Below, piece by piece: positions 10,492 to 19,897 of a stretch of 64,000 nt of DNA. Positions within the stretch are counted from its first letter, which is position 1. The number at the start of each line of letters is the position of its first letter. Source of the DNA: Metabacillus niabensis (GTDB lineage: Bacteria > Bacillota > Bacilli > Bacillales > Bacillaceae); NCBI RefSeq assembly GCF_020524345.1, contig NZ_JAIVLH010000001.1, positions 372,001 through 436,000 of the forward strand, read 5' to 3'. The notes under the pieces are model-generated. The model saw nothing but the letters and a program-made list of their open reading frames with translations, ran no database searches and was not told the DNA's origin. The translations under genes were made by a program, and so were the position numbers.

Positions 10492-11748
10492 ATGAACGAT
10501 GTGAGTGTGGTGTGGCTTGTGGAGCAGGTAAGTCGAAGAATTATTTTACATGTTGATATGAACAGCTTTTATGCATCAGTGGAAATGGCATATGATCCAT
10601 CTTTAAAGGGAAAGCCTTTAGCGATTGCTGGTAATGTGGAAGAGAGAAAAGGAATTATTGTGACATGCAGCTATGAAGCACGTGCCAAGGGTGTGACGGC
10701 GACAATGCCACTCTGGCAGGCGCGTAGACTTTGTCCAGACCTTATCATACGTAAGCCCAATTTTGAAAGATACCGTACAGCCTCACAAGCGATGTTTGAA
10801 TTACTTAGAGAATATACTCATTTAGTTGAGCCTGTTTCTATTGACGAGGGATATATGGATCTAAGTAAATTTGAAGGCTCCAGACCTTTGGAAATAGCGA
10901 AGTTAATTCAGGAACGATTACTTGATGAATTATTGTTACCTTGTAGTATCGGGGTAGCTCCGAATAAATTTTTAGCTAAAATGGCTTCAAATATGAAAAA
11001 GCCACTCGGGATTACCATATTAAGAAAAAGAGATATGCCAAAGACCTTATGGCCTCTACCAGTCCATGAAATGCATGGAGTCGGAGGGAAAACAGCTGAA
11101 AAACTTCACACAATTGGTGTTCATACTATTTATGATTTAGCTCATGCTAATGAGGTGCAGGTGAAAAAACTGTTAGGGGTTAACGGAGAAAAACTTATAC
11201 AAAAAGCAAATGGTGTTGATAACAGAGAGGTTAATCCTAATGCCATTTATGATTTTAAAAGCATAGGGAATTCCACAACTTTAGCTAAAAATACAACGAA
11301 AGAAAATGAAATAAGAGAAGTATTAAAAAAATTATCTCATTCAGTGTCTGTTCGTTTGAAGCGCAAAGAAGTTCTTGCAACAAAATTACTTGTAACCATT
11401 CGTTATGGAAATTTAAAGACGATAACAAGAAGTAAAAAGCTGAATAATCCGATCGGTGAAGAAGAAGATTTATTTCATGAAGCAACAGAGCTCTTTTTTT
11501 CTCATTGGAATGATGAACCAATTCGATTATTGGGTATTACGGGACAAGATCTAGTGGAAAAGGATGATGCTTTTAAACAGTTAGACTTATTTTCATATGA
11601 ACAAGACGCAAAGGATGAGCCGATTCTTTCGATTATTGATCAAATTAATCAAAAATACGGAGAACAGCTATTAAAAAAAGGTTTCAAAGGGAAGGGAAAA
11701 GAATCTCCAACTCCAGGAACGAGCTTTAGCAAAGATTTTTTTACATAG
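10492..11748 (+). CDS. dinB: DNA polymerase IV (Y-family, DinB)
   Basis: Error-prone translesion polymerase of the DinB group (B. subtilis YqjH). The 418 residues contain the palm motif HVDMNSFYASVE with the first catalytic Asp, the second catalytic motif SIDEGYMD, helix-hairpin-helix segment HEMHGVGGKTAEKLH, and the little-finger domain after it. A beta-clamp binding motif, QLDLF, is at residues 363-367. The start is uncertain: ATG 10492 lacks a good ribosome binding site and GTG or ATG codons up to about 10560 are in frame, but conservation only begins near RRIILHVD. No LexA box was found upstream. Confidence 0.93.
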   Translation: MNDVSVVWLVEQVSRRIILHVDMNSFYASVEMAYDPSLKGKPLAIAGNVEERKGIIVTCSYEARAKGVTATMPLWQARRLCPDLIIRKPNFERYRTASQAMFELLREYTHLVEPVSIDEGYMDLSKFEGSRPLEIAKLIQERLLDELLLPCSIGVAPNKFLAKMASNMKKPLGITILRKRDMPKTLWPLPVHEMHGVGGKTAEKLHTIGVHTIYDLAHANEVQVKKLLGVNGEKLIQKANGVDNREVNPNAIYDFKSIGNSTTLAKNTTKENEIREVLKKLSHSVSVRLKRKEVLATKLLVTIRYGNLKTITRSKKLNNPIGEEEDLFHEATELFFSHWNDEPIRLLGITGQDLVEKDDAFKQLDLFSYEQDAKDEPILSIIDQINQKYGEQLLKKGFKGKGKESPTPGTSFSKDFFT

Positions 11749-11861
11749 AAAACGATTACATAAGTTAAGTCACTTGAAATGTTACAGAAAAATGTGTATT
11801 TTTAAAGTTGTAGTCAAATGAAATAATTCGAATTATGTGTCAATTTAGCAGTTATTGGCGG

Positions 11862-11922
11862 AAAACTAAACTTTTTATTGCTATCACAAAATGATAGAAG
11901 AGTTTTTCATTTGTTTAGTTTT
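11862..11922 (+). promoter_or_regulatory. Nested inverted repeats in the gndA leader region
   Basis: AAAACTAAAC (11862-11871) pairs with GTTTAGTTTT (11913-11922), and inside lies the smaller hairpin CTATCA / TGATAG (11881-11886 and 11892-11897). The gap between dinB and gndA is 207 bases and otherwise shows only AT-rich sequence. It may be a dinB terminator-like structure or a gndA leader; the sequence alone does not decide. Confidence 0.3.
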
Positions 11923-11955
11923 ACATACTATAAGGATTAGAAGGGACGTAAGGGA

Positions 11956-13368
11956 ATGTCGAAACAACAAATTGGAGTTATTGGTTTGGCTGTAATGGGT
12001 AAGAACTTAGCATTAAATATTGAAAGTCGTGGATTTTCAGTCTCAGTTTTTAACCGTTCAGCAGGAAAAACAGAAGAATTTTTAACTGAAGCAAAAGGGA
12101 AAAATGTGGTTGGAACTTACAGCATTGAAGAATTTGTTCAATCATTGGAAACTCCACGCAAAATTCTATTAATGGTTAAAGCGGGTGGACCAACTGATGC
12201 TACAATCGAACAGCTTTTACCACATCTTGATAAAGGTGATATTCTAATTGATGGTGGTAACACATTATATACAGATACACAGCGTCGTAATAAAGAGTTG
12301 GCGGAAAGTGGAATTCACTTCATCGGAACAGGTGTATCAGGTGGAGAAGAAGGAGCATTAAAAGGACCTTCTATCATGCCTGGCGGTCAAAAAGAAGCAT
12401 TTGACTTAGTACAACCGATTCTTGAAGCAATTTCTGCAAAAGTAAATGGTGATCCATGCTGTACTTACATCGGTCCGGATGGTGCAGGTCACTATGTAAA
12501 AATGGTTCACAATGGTATTGAGTATGGAGATATGCAATTAATTTCTGAAGCATATTTCTTACTTAAAAATGTATTAGGTTTAACAGCTGACGAGCTTCAT
12601 GAAGTGTTTGCAGAGTGGAACAAAGGTGAACTTGATAGTTACTTAATTGAAATTACTGCTGACATCTTCACGAAGAAAGATGAAGAAACTGGCAAACCTA
12701 TGGTTGATGTCATTCTTGACACTGCCGGTCAAAAAGGAACTGGAAAATGGACAAGTAAGAGTGCTCTTGATTTAGGAGTACCACTTCCAATTATTACAGA
12801 GTCTGTTTTTGCCCGCTTTATTTCTGCAATGAAAGAAGAACGCCAAAAAGCTAGTAAAATTCTTTCAGGACCTTCTGCAAAATCTTACGAAGGAAACAAA
12901 GAAGAGCTTATTGAAGCAGTTCGTAAAGCATTATATATGAGTAAGATTTGTTCTTATGCTCAAGGTTTTGCTCAAATGAGAGCAGCGTCAGAAGAGTATA
13001 ATTGGGATTTAAAATACGGTGATATTGCAATGATCTTCCGTGGCGGTTGTATTATCCGTGCAGCTTTCCTTCAAAAAATTAAAGATGCATATGATAAAGA
13101 TGCACAATTGGCAAACCTTTTACTTGATGATTACTTTAAAGAAATCGTTGAAGGTTACCAAGGTGCGCTTCGCCAAATCTTAACGGTTGCGATTGAAAAT
13201 GGCGTTCCAGTACCATGCTTCTCTTCTGCGCTTGCATACTATGATAGCTACCGTACTGAAACGTTACCAGCAAATCTACTTCAAGCTCAACGTGATTATT
13301 TTGGTGCTCACACTTACCAACGTGTTGACAAAGAAGGGGTCTTCCACACTGAGTGGATGGAAAAATAA
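11956..13368 (+). CDS. gndA: 6-phosphogluconate dehydrogenase, decarboxylating
   Basis: Oxidises 6-phosphogluconate to ribulose 5-phosphate and CO2, yielding NADPH, in the cytoplasm. 470 residues, the standard length. The Rossmann motif GLAVMG is at residues 10-15 and NRS lies at the end of the second strand, as in NADP-preferring enzymes. Catalytic segments [19 protein letters not shown] and the substrate loop near the C-terminus ([12 protein letters not shown]) are intact. It sits convergent with zwf, the preceding step, as in B. subtilis. It has its own strong terminator. Confidence 0.97.
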   Translation: MSKQQIGVIGLAVMGKNLALNIESRGFSVSVFNRSAGKTEEFLTEAKGKNVVGTYSIEEFVQSLETPRKILLMVKAGGPTDATIEQLLPHLDKGDILIDGGNTLYTDTQRRNKELAESGIHFIGTGVSGGEEGALKGPSIMPGGQKEAFDLVQPILEAISAKVNGDPCCTYIGPDGAGHYVKMVHNGIEYGDMQLISEAYFLLKNVLGLTADELHEVFAEWNKGELDSYLIEITADIFTKKDEETGKPMVDVILDTAGQKGTGKWTSKSALDLGVPLPIITESVFARFISAMKEERQKASKILSGPSAKSYEGNKEELIEAVRKALYMSKICSYAQGFAQMRAASEEYNWDLKYGDIAMIFRGGCIIRAAFLQKIKDAYDKDAQLANLLLDDYFKEIVEGYQGALRQILTVAIENGVPVPCFSSALAYYDSYRTETLPANLLQAQRDYFGAHTYQRVDKEGVFHTEWMEK

Positions 13369-13384
13369 TAGTTTAACAAAAAAA

Positions 13385-13415
13385 AACAAAGCTCAAATTT
13401 GAGCTTTGTTTTTTT
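13385..13415 (+). terminator. Terminator of gndA
   Basis: A 13-bp perfect stem, AACAAAGCTCAAA meeting TTTGAGCTTTGTT with almost no loop (13385-13410), ends in a T-run to 13415. Confidence 0.85.
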
Positions 13416-13700
13416 GTATTGAAGATATATAAAATCAAGTGGAACTGTATAATGCTTTAAAGGGCAAGATGAGGATCGATTAAGGGTTAAGGGGTGTATA
13501 GGAGGATATAGAGAGTACAGGTGAATCTGCGACATTTAAAACGTGTTTAAGAGGGATAAAAAAGAAGCTACCACAAATGTGATAGCTTAAAGTTAAGGAG
13601 ACACAAGGGGTTGCTTCTTGCACTAACTAGTTTATTCTTCTGAACAAATTTTGTATGAGGCAAATAGACGAGCTCATTCGCACAATTTTTAGAAATAAAT
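13416..13700. other. Non-coding gap between convergent gndA and zwf
   Basis: About 285 bases without a supported gene. AGGAGG at about 13500 precedes only a nine-codon frame. A hairpin of AAGCTA and TAGCTT arms lies at 13565-13588 and may be a second weak stop. Nothing else is visible. Confidence 0.5.
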
Positions 13701-13733
13701 AAAAAGCCAATTGAATACAAGGACTCAATTGGC
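13701..13733 (-). terminator. Terminator of zwf
   Basis: Read on the minus strand, GCCAATTGA (13733-13725) pairs with TCAATTGGC (13714-13706), followed by TTTTTATTTATTT. It lies 38 bases after the zwf stop. Confidence 0.8.
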
Positions 13734-13771
13734 AAAATAAGAAATAAAATAAGGTATCGATTTCAATACAA

Positions 13772-15253
13772 TTAATTAACAGGCCACCACTGGTTACCGT
13801 CTTGTTCAAGAAGTTCTTCAGCTTCTTTAGGTCCCATAGAACCGGAAGGATATGTTGCAAGTGATGCTTTACCATTTTTCCATGCATCAGAAATTGGATC
13901 TACAAAGCTCCAGGACAGTGCAACTTCATCCCAGTGTGTGAAGTTTGTCGCATCGCCACGCATGCAATCAAATAATAGTTTTTCATAAGCTTCAGGTGTA
14001 TTGATCCCGTCATAGAGGTTATTTGATAAATCAAATTTAACTGGTTTTGAATAACCACCTTCAGATTCATCTTTTTTTGCATTCAATTGAAGGGTAATAC
14101 CTTCCTCTGGCTGAATGTTAATAACTAGTAAGTTAGGTGGTACTGTTTCACCTTTGTTATAGTAAAGATTCATTGGAATATCTTTAAATTGTACAACAAT
14201 TTTCGTTGATTTAGCAGCCATGCGTTTTCCTGTACGGATATAGAAAGGAACGCCAGCCCATCTGAAATTATCAATCATTAACTTGCCTGCTACATATGTT
14301 TCTGTTTCAGAACTTTTATCAACATTGCCTTCTTCACGGTAACCAATGAATTCTTTATCATTAAATTTTCCTGCGGCATATTGACCTCTCACAAAATATT
14401 CTGCAACTTGCTTGTCACTAACAGGTCTTAAGGCTCTTAGTACCTTCACCTTTTCACTTCGAATCTCATCTGTTGTTAATTTAATCGGTGGTTCCATCGC
14501 AAGTAAAGCAACCATTTGAAGCATATGATTTTGAACCATATCTCGAAGTGCCCCGGATTTTTCGTAGTAGCCTCCTCGATCTTCGACACCTAATATTTCA
14601 CTTGAAGTAACTTGAATATTAGATATGTAACGATTATTCCATAATGGTTCAAACAGAGCATTGGCAAAACGAATAACCTCAATATTTTGTACCATTTCTT
14701 TTCCTAAATAGTGGTCAATACGATAGATTTGATCTTCGTTAAATGCTTCGCGAATTTCTTGATTTAATTTTTGTGCAGAAGGCAGATCATGTCCAAAAGG
14801 CTTTTCAATGACAAGTCTGCTCCAGCCTGGAGTAGCTGTTAAGCCTTCTTTTTTTAAGTTTTGAGCGATTGTACCAAAGAATTCCGGTGCCATTGCTAAA
14901 TAAAAGATACGGTTTCCTTCTGTTTGATAGGTGCCATCAAGCTCATTTAACAGTCCGTTTAATTCTAAATAGGAGGAAGGATTTGTTACATCAAAAGGAT
15001 GATAATAGAAATGAGAAGTGAATTCTTCTAAATCTTTTGATTCCTTCATCGATGTTTGAATAGAATCTGATACGTTGCTTCGAAACTCTTCAGTAGTCCA
15101 AGGTCTTCTTGCAACCCCTACAACAGCAAAATTTTTACCGATTTTTTCGTTTTGAACAAGGCGATAAATAGACGGAAACAATTTTCGTTTCGCCAGATCA
15201 CCAGTTGCTCCAAAGATGACAATAACTGATTTAGGATGTTCTTGTGTATTCAC
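13772..15253 (-). CDS. zwf: Glucose-6-phosphate 1-dehydrogenase
   Basis: First step of the oxidative pentose phosphate pathway: glucose 6-phosphate to 6-phosphogluconolactone with NADP reduction. 493 residues. The nucleotide-binding motif GATGDLAKRK is at residues 15-24 and the catalytic signature RIDHYLGKE at 178-186. The start is GTG 15253, preceded by GAGGT. It faces gndA across a shared convergent gap and stands divergent to rnz, the B. subtilis arrangement. Confidence 0.97.
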   Translation of the reverse strand: MNTQEHPKSVIVIFGATGDLAKRKLFPSIYRLVQNEKIGKNFAVVGVARRPWTTEEFRSNVSDSIQTSMKESKDLEEFTSHFYYHPFDVTNPSSYLELNGLLNELDGTYQTEGNRIFYLAMAPEFFGTIAQNLKKEGLTATPGWSRLVIEKPFGHDLPSAQKLNQEIREAFNEDQIYRIDHYLGKEMVQNIEVIRFANALFEPLWNNRYISNIQVTSSEILGVEDRGGYYEKSGALRDMVQNHMLQMVALLAMEPPIKLTTDEIRSEKVKVLRALRPVSDKQVAEYFVRGQYAAGKFNDKEFIGYREEGNVDKSSETETYVAGKLMIDNFRWAGVPFYIRTGKRMAAKSTKIVVQFKDIPMNLYYNKGETVPPNLLVINIQPEEGITLQLNAKKDESEGGYSKPVKFDLSNNLYDGINTPEAYEKLLFDCMRGDATNFTHWDEVALSWSFVDPISDAWKNGKASLATYPSGSMGPKEAEELLEQDGNQWWPVN

Positions 15254-15423
15254 GTTCGTACCTCACTTTGTCATTAATGCATTTATTTTTTCATCAGTAT
15301 TTTGAATTGAAATCGATCGTTGAAAAAGAAAATAAATAATGGCATCGAATTTCTTATTTATACTGATTGGAAATTACTCCTATACAAATACTTAATTTTA
15401 AAGGTAATTTCCCCTTAAATCAA

Positions 15424-15442
15424 ACATTATAGCCTATAATGT
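15424..15442. promoter_or_regulatory. 19-bp palindrome between divergent zwf and rnz
   Basis: ACATTATAGCCTATAATGT is a perfect 9-1-9 palindrome in the 417-base gap between the two start codons (15254-15670). The TATAAT element inside it could be a -10 box reading toward zwf, but no good -35 was found. The rest of the gap is AT-rich with no other clear feature. Inference: an operator or paired promoter site. Confidence 0.4.
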
Positions 15443-15670
15443 CTTTCCACATAGTTTATTATAAACGATTATAAAAAAATTATCGTCTATTATGCACCTA
15501 TTTTGTAGAAATCTTTCTATAATTCAGTCTATTTTAGACATAATATTGAATTTGGTCAAGATGATGTGATGATTTTGTTATAGAATTTCAAAAAAATAAA
15601 TTCATTGTTATTTCGCTATTTTAAGCATTCGTGTATGCTTAAAGAAAATGACGCAGGAGGAAAGTGCAAA

Positions 15671-16609
15671 GTGAATGTAACATTTCTTGGAACGGGTGCA
15701 GGAATCCCTGCCAAAGCCCGAAATGTGACAAGTATCGCTCTTCAATTATTAGAAGAGAGAAATGAAATATGGTTATTTGATTGCGGGGAGGCAACTCAAC
15801 ATCAAATTTTACATACCTCTATAAAACCGAGGAAAATTGAAAAAATTTTTATTACCCATTTGCATGGTGATCATATATATGGCTTGCCTGGTCTACTTAG
15901 CAGTCGTTCATTTCAAGGAGGAGAAACACCGTTAACCATATATGGACCAAAAGGCACAGAGCAATTTGTAAGAACTGCTTTATCTGTTAGTCACACCTAT
16001 CTCACATATCCAATTGAATTTGTAAATGTAAAGGAAGGAATTATTTTTGAAGATTCATCCTTTCAAGTTAAGGCAAAGAAAATTGAACATGGCATTGAAT
16101 CGTATGGTTATCGCGTGATAGAAAAGGATTTACCCGGAACACTGCTAGTCGAAGAACTTAAAAAGATCGGTGTTCGACCAGGACCGGTTTATCAAAAACT
16201 AAAAAATGCAGAATCTGTCCAATTAGAGGACGGTTCGATTATTCATGGAAGTGATTTCATCGGACCCTCAATAAAAGGAAGAATTTTCTCTATTCTTGGT
16301 GACACTCGGTACACAGATAGAAGTGTGGAGCTTGCAGAAAATGCCGACTTATTAATTCATGAAGCAACTTTTTCAAGAGAGGATCATCACCTTGCTTATG
16401 ACTATTACCATTCTACAACTGAAGATGCTGCCAATATCGCTAAAGCATCAAATGTGAAGAAATTAGTTTTAACCCATATTAGTTCGAGATATCAATCACC
16501 TGAACAACTCGATGCACTAGTTGAGGAAGCGAAATCAGTTTTTCCGCCAACTGTTATTGCAGCAGATTTCATGCAAATTGACATTCCAAAAAAACGTTCA
16601 AATATATAA
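15671..16609 (+). CDS. rnz: Ribonuclease Z
   Basis: Endoribonuclease that removes the 3' trailer of tRNA precursors lacking encoded CCA. 312 residues, metallo-beta-lactamase fold. The zinc motif HLHGDH is at residues 63-68, and later ligands are seen in LGDTRYTD and LTHISSRY. The flexible-arm region lies in between ([18 protein letters not shown] segment). The frame is open to 15605, but GTG 15671 has AGGAGGAAAG seven bases before it and gives the family N-terminus [11 protein letters not shown]. Confidence 0.95.
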   Translation: MNVTFLGTGAGIPAKARNVTSIALQLLEERNEIWLFDCGEATQHQILHTSIKPRKIEKIFITHLHGDHIYGLPGLLSSRSFQGGETPLTIYGPKGTEQFVRTALSVSHTYLTYPIEFVNVKEGIIFEDSSFQVKAKKIEHGIESYGYRVIEKDLPGTLLVEELKKIGVRPGPVYQKLKNAESVQLEDGSIIHGSDFIGPSIKGRIFSILGDTRYTDRSVELAENADLLIHEATFSREDHHLAYDYYHSTTEDAANIAKASNVKKLVLTHISSRYQSPEQLDALVEEAKSVFPPTVIAADFMQIDIPKKRSNI

Positions 16610-16612
16610 GAG

Positions 16613-16642
16613 AAGAGAGTTGAATCCGATCAACTCTCTTTT
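16613..16642. terminator. Shared terminator of rnz and namA
   Basis: AAGAGAGTTGA (16613-16623) pairs perfectly with TCAACTCTCTT (16630-16640), followed by TTTT on +. The two genes are convergent and namA ends at 16647, so it may serve both. Confidence 0.8.
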
Positions 16643-16646
16643 GTGA

Positions 16647-17663
16647 TTACCATCCCCGAACATATTGCTTTGGAGCTTCAATCTTTTCTCCCAGCTCTTT
16701 AGCTGCAGTTCTGGGGAAATACGGGTCTCTAAGAAGTTCTCTTGCGATAAATATCAGGTCTGCTCGATTATTTTGCAAAATTTCTTCTGCTTGTATGCCG
16801 CTTGTGATTAATCCAACAGCTCCTGAAGCAATACCTGCTTTTTCTTTAACTTTTTCAGCAAATCTTACTTGGTAGCCTGGAAATACATTAATCTTTGCAG
16901 GGACAACAGCTCCTGAGCTAACGTCGATCAAGTCAACTCCTTGTTCTTTCATCTTACTTGCATAACCTTCATAATCTTTTATATCCAATCCTTCGGGATG
17001 ATAATCCGATGCTGAAATCCGAACAAATAGTGGTCCATCCCAAACTTCTTTCACAGCATCAATCACTTCGCTTAAAAATCGGTATCGATTATCTTCAGAA
17101 CCACCATATTCATCATCTCGCTTATTAGAAAGAGGTGATAAAAATTCATTGATAAGGTAACCGTGGGCTGCATGAATCTCGATTATGTCGATGCCTGCTT
17201 TCTTTGCTCTTTTAGCTCCATCTTGAAAAGCTTGAACAGTCTCTTTAATTTCTTCCTTTGTCATGCTTTTCGGAGTTTTGTATGTATTGTCAAATGGAAT
17301 AGATGATGGTGCAATAATTTCTCCATCAACGGTCGATTTTCTCCCTGCATGTGCCAGCTGTATAGCTGTTGCTGAACCGTATTCTTTAATTCTTGATACT
17401 AATTCTTGAAGGGCTGGAATATGGTCATCGCTCCAAATCCCAAGATCTTGTGCAGATATACGGCCTTGAGGTGTAACAGCAGTGGCTTCAACCATTATTA
17501 AGCCAACTTGCCCTACTGCACGGCTTATATAGTGCGTGAAATGGAAATCCTCTATAAACCCCTGTTCACCTATTGATGAATACATACACATCGGGGACAT
17601 AACAATACGGTTTTTAAGGATAACATTCTTTATTTGATAAGGCTGGAATAGTTTCGTCTTCAT
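16647..17663 (-). CDS. namA: NADPH dehydrogenase NamA (Old Yellow Enzyme, YqjM type)
   Basis: FMN-dependent ene-reductase that reduces activated C=C bonds and is linked to oxidative stress in B. subtilis. 338 residues, TIM barrel. Visible family parts are [15 protein letters not shown], with the redox-sensitive Cys near residue 26, [10 protein letters not shown], the paired His ligands in [17 protein letters not shown], and [24 protein letters not shown] lies 7 bases before the ATG. Upstream, on the minus strand, TGTTATAAT at about 17701-17709 is an extended -10 candidate. Confidence 0.95.
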   Translation of the reverse strand: MKTKLFQPYQIKNVILKNRIVMSPMCMYSSIGEQGFIEDFHFTHYISRAVGQVGLIMVEATAVTPQGRISAQDLGIWSDDHIPALQELVSRIKEYGSATAIQLAHAGRKSTVDGEIIAPSSIPFDNTYKTPKSMTKEEIKETVQAFQDGAKRAKKAGIDIIEIHAAHGYLINEFLSPLSNKRDDEYGGSEDNRYRFLSEVIDAVKEVWDGPLFVRISASDYHPEGLDIKDYEGYASKMKEQGVDLIDVSSGAVVPAKINVFPGYQVRFAEKVKEKAGIASGAVGLITSGIQAEEILQNNRADLIFIARELLRDPYFPRTAAKELGEKIEAPKQYVRGW

Positions 17664-17804
17664 CTTTTATCCTCCCATTATAAATACTTTGTTTGAAAAA
17701 ATTATAACAGTTGCTGCAGCTGTTCAGCATGTTTCTTGCTTGATTAATTTCTCCTAATGGTTTTTAGGGAGGAGGTTGGTGTAATTCTATCAGATGAAAA
17801 GTTG

Positions 17805-17854
17805 AGAAAAAATAAAACAGGAATAGTAAGCAGTAAAGTACTTACCATCCTGTT
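17805..17854 (-). terminator. Terminator of the small gene at 17899
   Basis: On the minus strand AACAGGA (17854-17848) pairs with TCCTGTT (17822-17816), with an inner GTAAG/CTTAC stem, followed by TTATTTTTT. It lies about 45 bases after the small reading frame, which supports that frame being real. Confidence 0.65.
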
Positions 17855-17898
17855 CTAAGTTAATGTGAAACCTGAGACACGTAATGAATATTTTTTGC

Positions 17899-18018
17899 TT
17901 ATATAAACTGAGGCACACTAACCAGACTTTTTATTCTTGTAAGTAAATGCCGGTAAGTTGAAGATGCCTTATGCCCTGCAAGAAACAGTGTAGTTAATAA
18001 GCTAAATAAAATATTCAT
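17899..18018 (-). CDS. Small protein of unknown function (39 aa)
   Basis: I do not recognise this protein. The 39-residue frame starts at ATG 18018 with GGAGGG at 18031-18026, 7 bases upstream, and ends at TAA 17899. It opens with a hydrophobic stretch (NILFSLLTTLFLAG) and turns basic (HKASSTYRHLLTRIKS), so a single membrane-inserting helix with a positive tail is possible. A perfect palindrome lies just upstream in the promoter region and a rho-independent terminator just downstream. Those three signals, rather than homology, are the case for a gene. It is transcribed toward namA but has its own terminator. Confidence 0.55.
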   Translation of the reverse strand: MNILFSLLTTLFLAGHKASSTYRHLLTRIKSLVSVPQFI

Positions 18019-18040
18019 CTTCGATCCCTCCACATTAAGA

Positions 18041-18061
18041 ATAGTGTTAATATAACACTAT
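18041..18061. promoter_or_regulatory. 21-bp palindromic operator candidate
   Basis: Arms ATAGTGTTA and TAACACTAT are separated by three bases. The element lies 10 bases upstream of the ribosome binding site of the 39-aa gene and contains TATAGT and TATATT, which could be its -10. Size and symmetry resemble TetR-type operators; no regulator gene is nearby. Confidence 0.5.
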
Positions 18062-18191
18062 AGTTAGCTTGTTCTATCGAATTTGATTTATTCTCTTCCT
18101 TAGAGACTAAGGTCAATTCTCTGCGGAAGAATGAATATGTTCAACTTTTATTTTTAGGAAAAATACTAATAGTATGGAAGAAAGGTAAAAA

Positions 18192-18380
18192 ATGAATAAA
18201 TGTCCGATATGTAATGGTGAAAATAACTGTGGAATTTTGGATAGGAAGGAATCTTGTTGGTGTATGAACATAACGATCCCAGAAAAGGTACTTGCTCTTT
18301 CTGGAAGTAATAAGGATCGTTGCATATGTTTAACATGTATTCTGAAAGAATTGGGATCAAACGAAAAATCTGAAGAGTGA
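18192..18380 (+). CDS. Cysteine-rich CWC family protein
   Basis: A 62-residue protein with the Cys pattern of the cysteine-rich CWC family: CPICNGENNCG near the start, ESCWCM in the centre and DRCICLTCI toward the end. The family is of unknown function and presumably binds a metal, most likely zinc. GAAAGG precedes the ATG. Two antisense frames over the same bases were not accepted because the Cys spacing is that of the known family. It has its own terminator. Confidence 0.8.
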   Translation: MNKCPICNGENNCGILDRKESCWCMNITIPEKVLALSGSNKDRCICLTCILKELGSNEKSEE

Positions 18381-18402
18381 GACAATACTGGAATAATAAA
18401 TG

Positions 18403-18434
18403 CGGAGTGCTTTGTAAGCACTCCGTTATTTTTT
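18403..18434. terminator. Terminator between the CWC gene and proI
   Basis: CGGAGTGCTT (18403-18412) pairs with AAGCACTCCG (18416-18425), with TTATTTTTT after it on +. The convergent proI ends at 18426, so the stem may serve both. Confidence 0.8.
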
Positions 18435-19262
18435 AGACGATATAAGTTCTTCTGAAAACATGGATTTTAACTCTTCTGATCTTTCAGTAGCACGTCTTAT
18501 GCATGAAATAAACGCATCCTCAACCTGTCTTTCTTGGAGAATGGAGATGCCGGCTTCTGTTGTCCCATTTGGGCTCGTTACTTCTTTTCTTAACTGAGAA
18601 GGATGTTTGTCTGACACAGCAATCATTTCAGATGCCCCAAGTAATGTTTGAACTATTAAATCACGAGCAACAAAAGGATCTAATCCTACGTCAACTGCCG
18701 CTTTTTCCATTGCTTCTACCAGGTAGTAAATATAAGCAGGACCACTGCCTGACAGACCTGTAACAGCATCAAGTTGTTTTTCTTCGACAATTTTACACAT
18801 GCCAATTGCTTCAAAGAGAGTTTTACATTTATTCATTTGGTTAGGTGTAACATTTTGACTGCCGGCAATGGCGGTTGCTGACTTAAGAATGGCTGCAGAA
18901 GTATTTGGCATCGCCCGAACAATTGCTGCTTCTTTTCCAAGTATATTTTCAATTGTATCGATAGAGATACCCGCTAATACAGACACAATAACCTGTTTAT
19001 CGATCAAATGCTGAACACCATCAAGTCCAGCTTTCACATCTTTAGGCTTCATGGCTAGAACAATAATTGATGCATCTTTTACTAATTTTTGTTTATCATG
19101 GGTTGTTTCAACACCATACTTTTGAGAAAATTCATCTAATCTTGCTGAATTTGATCGATTTGCCACTATTATTTGCCCAGCAGTAAATACTTTACCTCTA
19201 ATAAGTCCTGCAACCATAGCCTCAGCCATGGAACCCGCTCCGATAAACCCTATTTTATCCAT
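18426..19262 (-). CDS. proI: Pyrroline-5-carboxylate reductase
   Basis: Last step of proline synthesis: reduces 1-pyrroline-5-carboxylate with NAD(P)H in the cytoplasm. 278 residues. The Rossmann motif GFIGAGSMAEA opens the protein; the P5CR signature is seen as SGPAYIYYLVEAM and the stretch VTSPNGTTEAGISIL. AAGGAG lies upstream of the ATG. Expression should respond to proline supply through the T-box leader immediately upstream. Confidence 0.96.
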   Translation of the reverse strand: MDKIGFIGAGSMAEAMVAGLIRGKVFTAGQIIVANRSNSARLDEFSQKYGVETTHDKQKLVKDASIIVLAMKPKDVKAGLDGVQHLIDKQVIVSVLAGISIDTIENILGKEAAIVRAMPNTSAAILKSATAIAGSQNVTPNQMNKCKTLFEAIGMCKIVEEKQLDAVTGLSGSGPAYIYYLVEAMEKAAVDVGLDPFVARDLIVQTLLGASEMIAVSDKHPSQLRKEVTSPNGTTEAGISILQERQVEDAFISCIRRATERSEELKSMFSEELISSKK

Positions 19263-19281
19263 TTTTATGACTCCTTACGTT

Positions 19282-19512
19282 TAAAATAAAAAGCCATTCC
19301 GCCCTTACAACATAAGGACGGAATGGCTCCGCGGTACCACCTTGATTGGAGTGAATCATACTCCCAGCTTTGAAGTCTTTATCGCAGACATACGGTTAGG
19401 TTTACCTAACAGCTCCTGGGGCAGGTTCAAAAAAATGGTGGGCAATGGAGTTTTCCAGCCTTAGAACTCCAATCTCTATTACGCCATTTTTTCTACTAGT
19501 CCCAATCAACGC
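19282..19512 (-). promoter_or_regulatory. T-box riboswitch, probably proline-specific
   Basis: On the minus strand the leader of proI holds the T-box core AAGGTGGTACCGCGG (19344-19330 region) followed by a terminator with a long GCCATTCCG.../...CGGAATGGC stem and TTTTTATTTT. The T-box bases compete with this stem in the usual way. The probable specifier is CCU in the GAACCTGC segment near 19424, a proline codon read by tRNA-Pro. Uncharged tRNA would favour readthrough into proI. Confidence 0.9.
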
Positions 19513-19550
19513 TAAACTTATTTTCTACACATTAAATTAAATTTTTATTC

Positions 19551-19580
19551 ATTATGCAGTGATGGACAGGTCCTTGTCAA
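19551..19580 (-). promoter_or_regulatory. Sigma-A promoter of the proI T-box transcript
   Basis: Minus-strand TTGACA (19580-19575), 18 bases, CATAAT (19556-19551). It lies about 40 bases before the T-box stem I. Confidence 0.65.
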
Positions 19581-19756
19581 GCTTTTTAAAGGTGTATGGA
19601 TCTGCAAATTATGTGAATATAATGACTGAAGAGTGTCTTCATTGTAAAATATGTCTATCCTACGTTTTTAGTTAAAGATGAATGTCTTAAAGGTTTGATT
19701 GTTTTAGAGGGACTACTACATGAATTTTTAGTTGACAAACTGATAATTGGTTTTAA

Positions 19757-19897
19757 TGTTTGCATCTGTCTTTTACGTTAAAGCAGCTTCTAATGATAAT
19801 GTCGGAAACTGCTGGACAGCTTGACTATTTACAAGAAATCGGTCAAATTAAAATCGATGAAACAAATGAAAAATATTTATACTATTATGCTACCTAA
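19757..19897 (+). pseudogene. Probable relic of yqjP (3' end only)
   Basis: An open frame of 46 codons without its own start site ends 20 bases before yqjQ. The C-terminal part (ETAGQLDYLQEIGQIK, ending in an aromatic YLYYY tail) reads like the helix-turn-helix end of metallo-beta-lactamase-fold proteins such as B. subtilis YqjP. YqjP lies exactly between proI and yqjQ in B. subtilis, in this orientation. The metallo-hydrolase domain itself is absent upstream. Inference from position and residual sequence; it could also be chance. Confidence 0.4.

Noticed and set aside
13187-13402. 71-codon frame overlapping the 3' end of gndA
   Set aside because: Out-of-frame shadow of gndA that runs into its terminator.
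13490-13560. Small frame after AGGAGG between gndA and zwf
   Set aside because: Only nine codons with a ribosome binding site spaced too far from its GTG.
18132-18168. Sigma-G promoter for the CWC gene
   Set aside because: TGAATA and AATACTA are present but 24 bases apart, too far.
18113-18421. 102-codon minus-strand frame over the CWC gene
   Set aside because: The plus-strand frame has the family Cys pattern and a ribosome binding site; the minus frame has neither and reads through a terminator.
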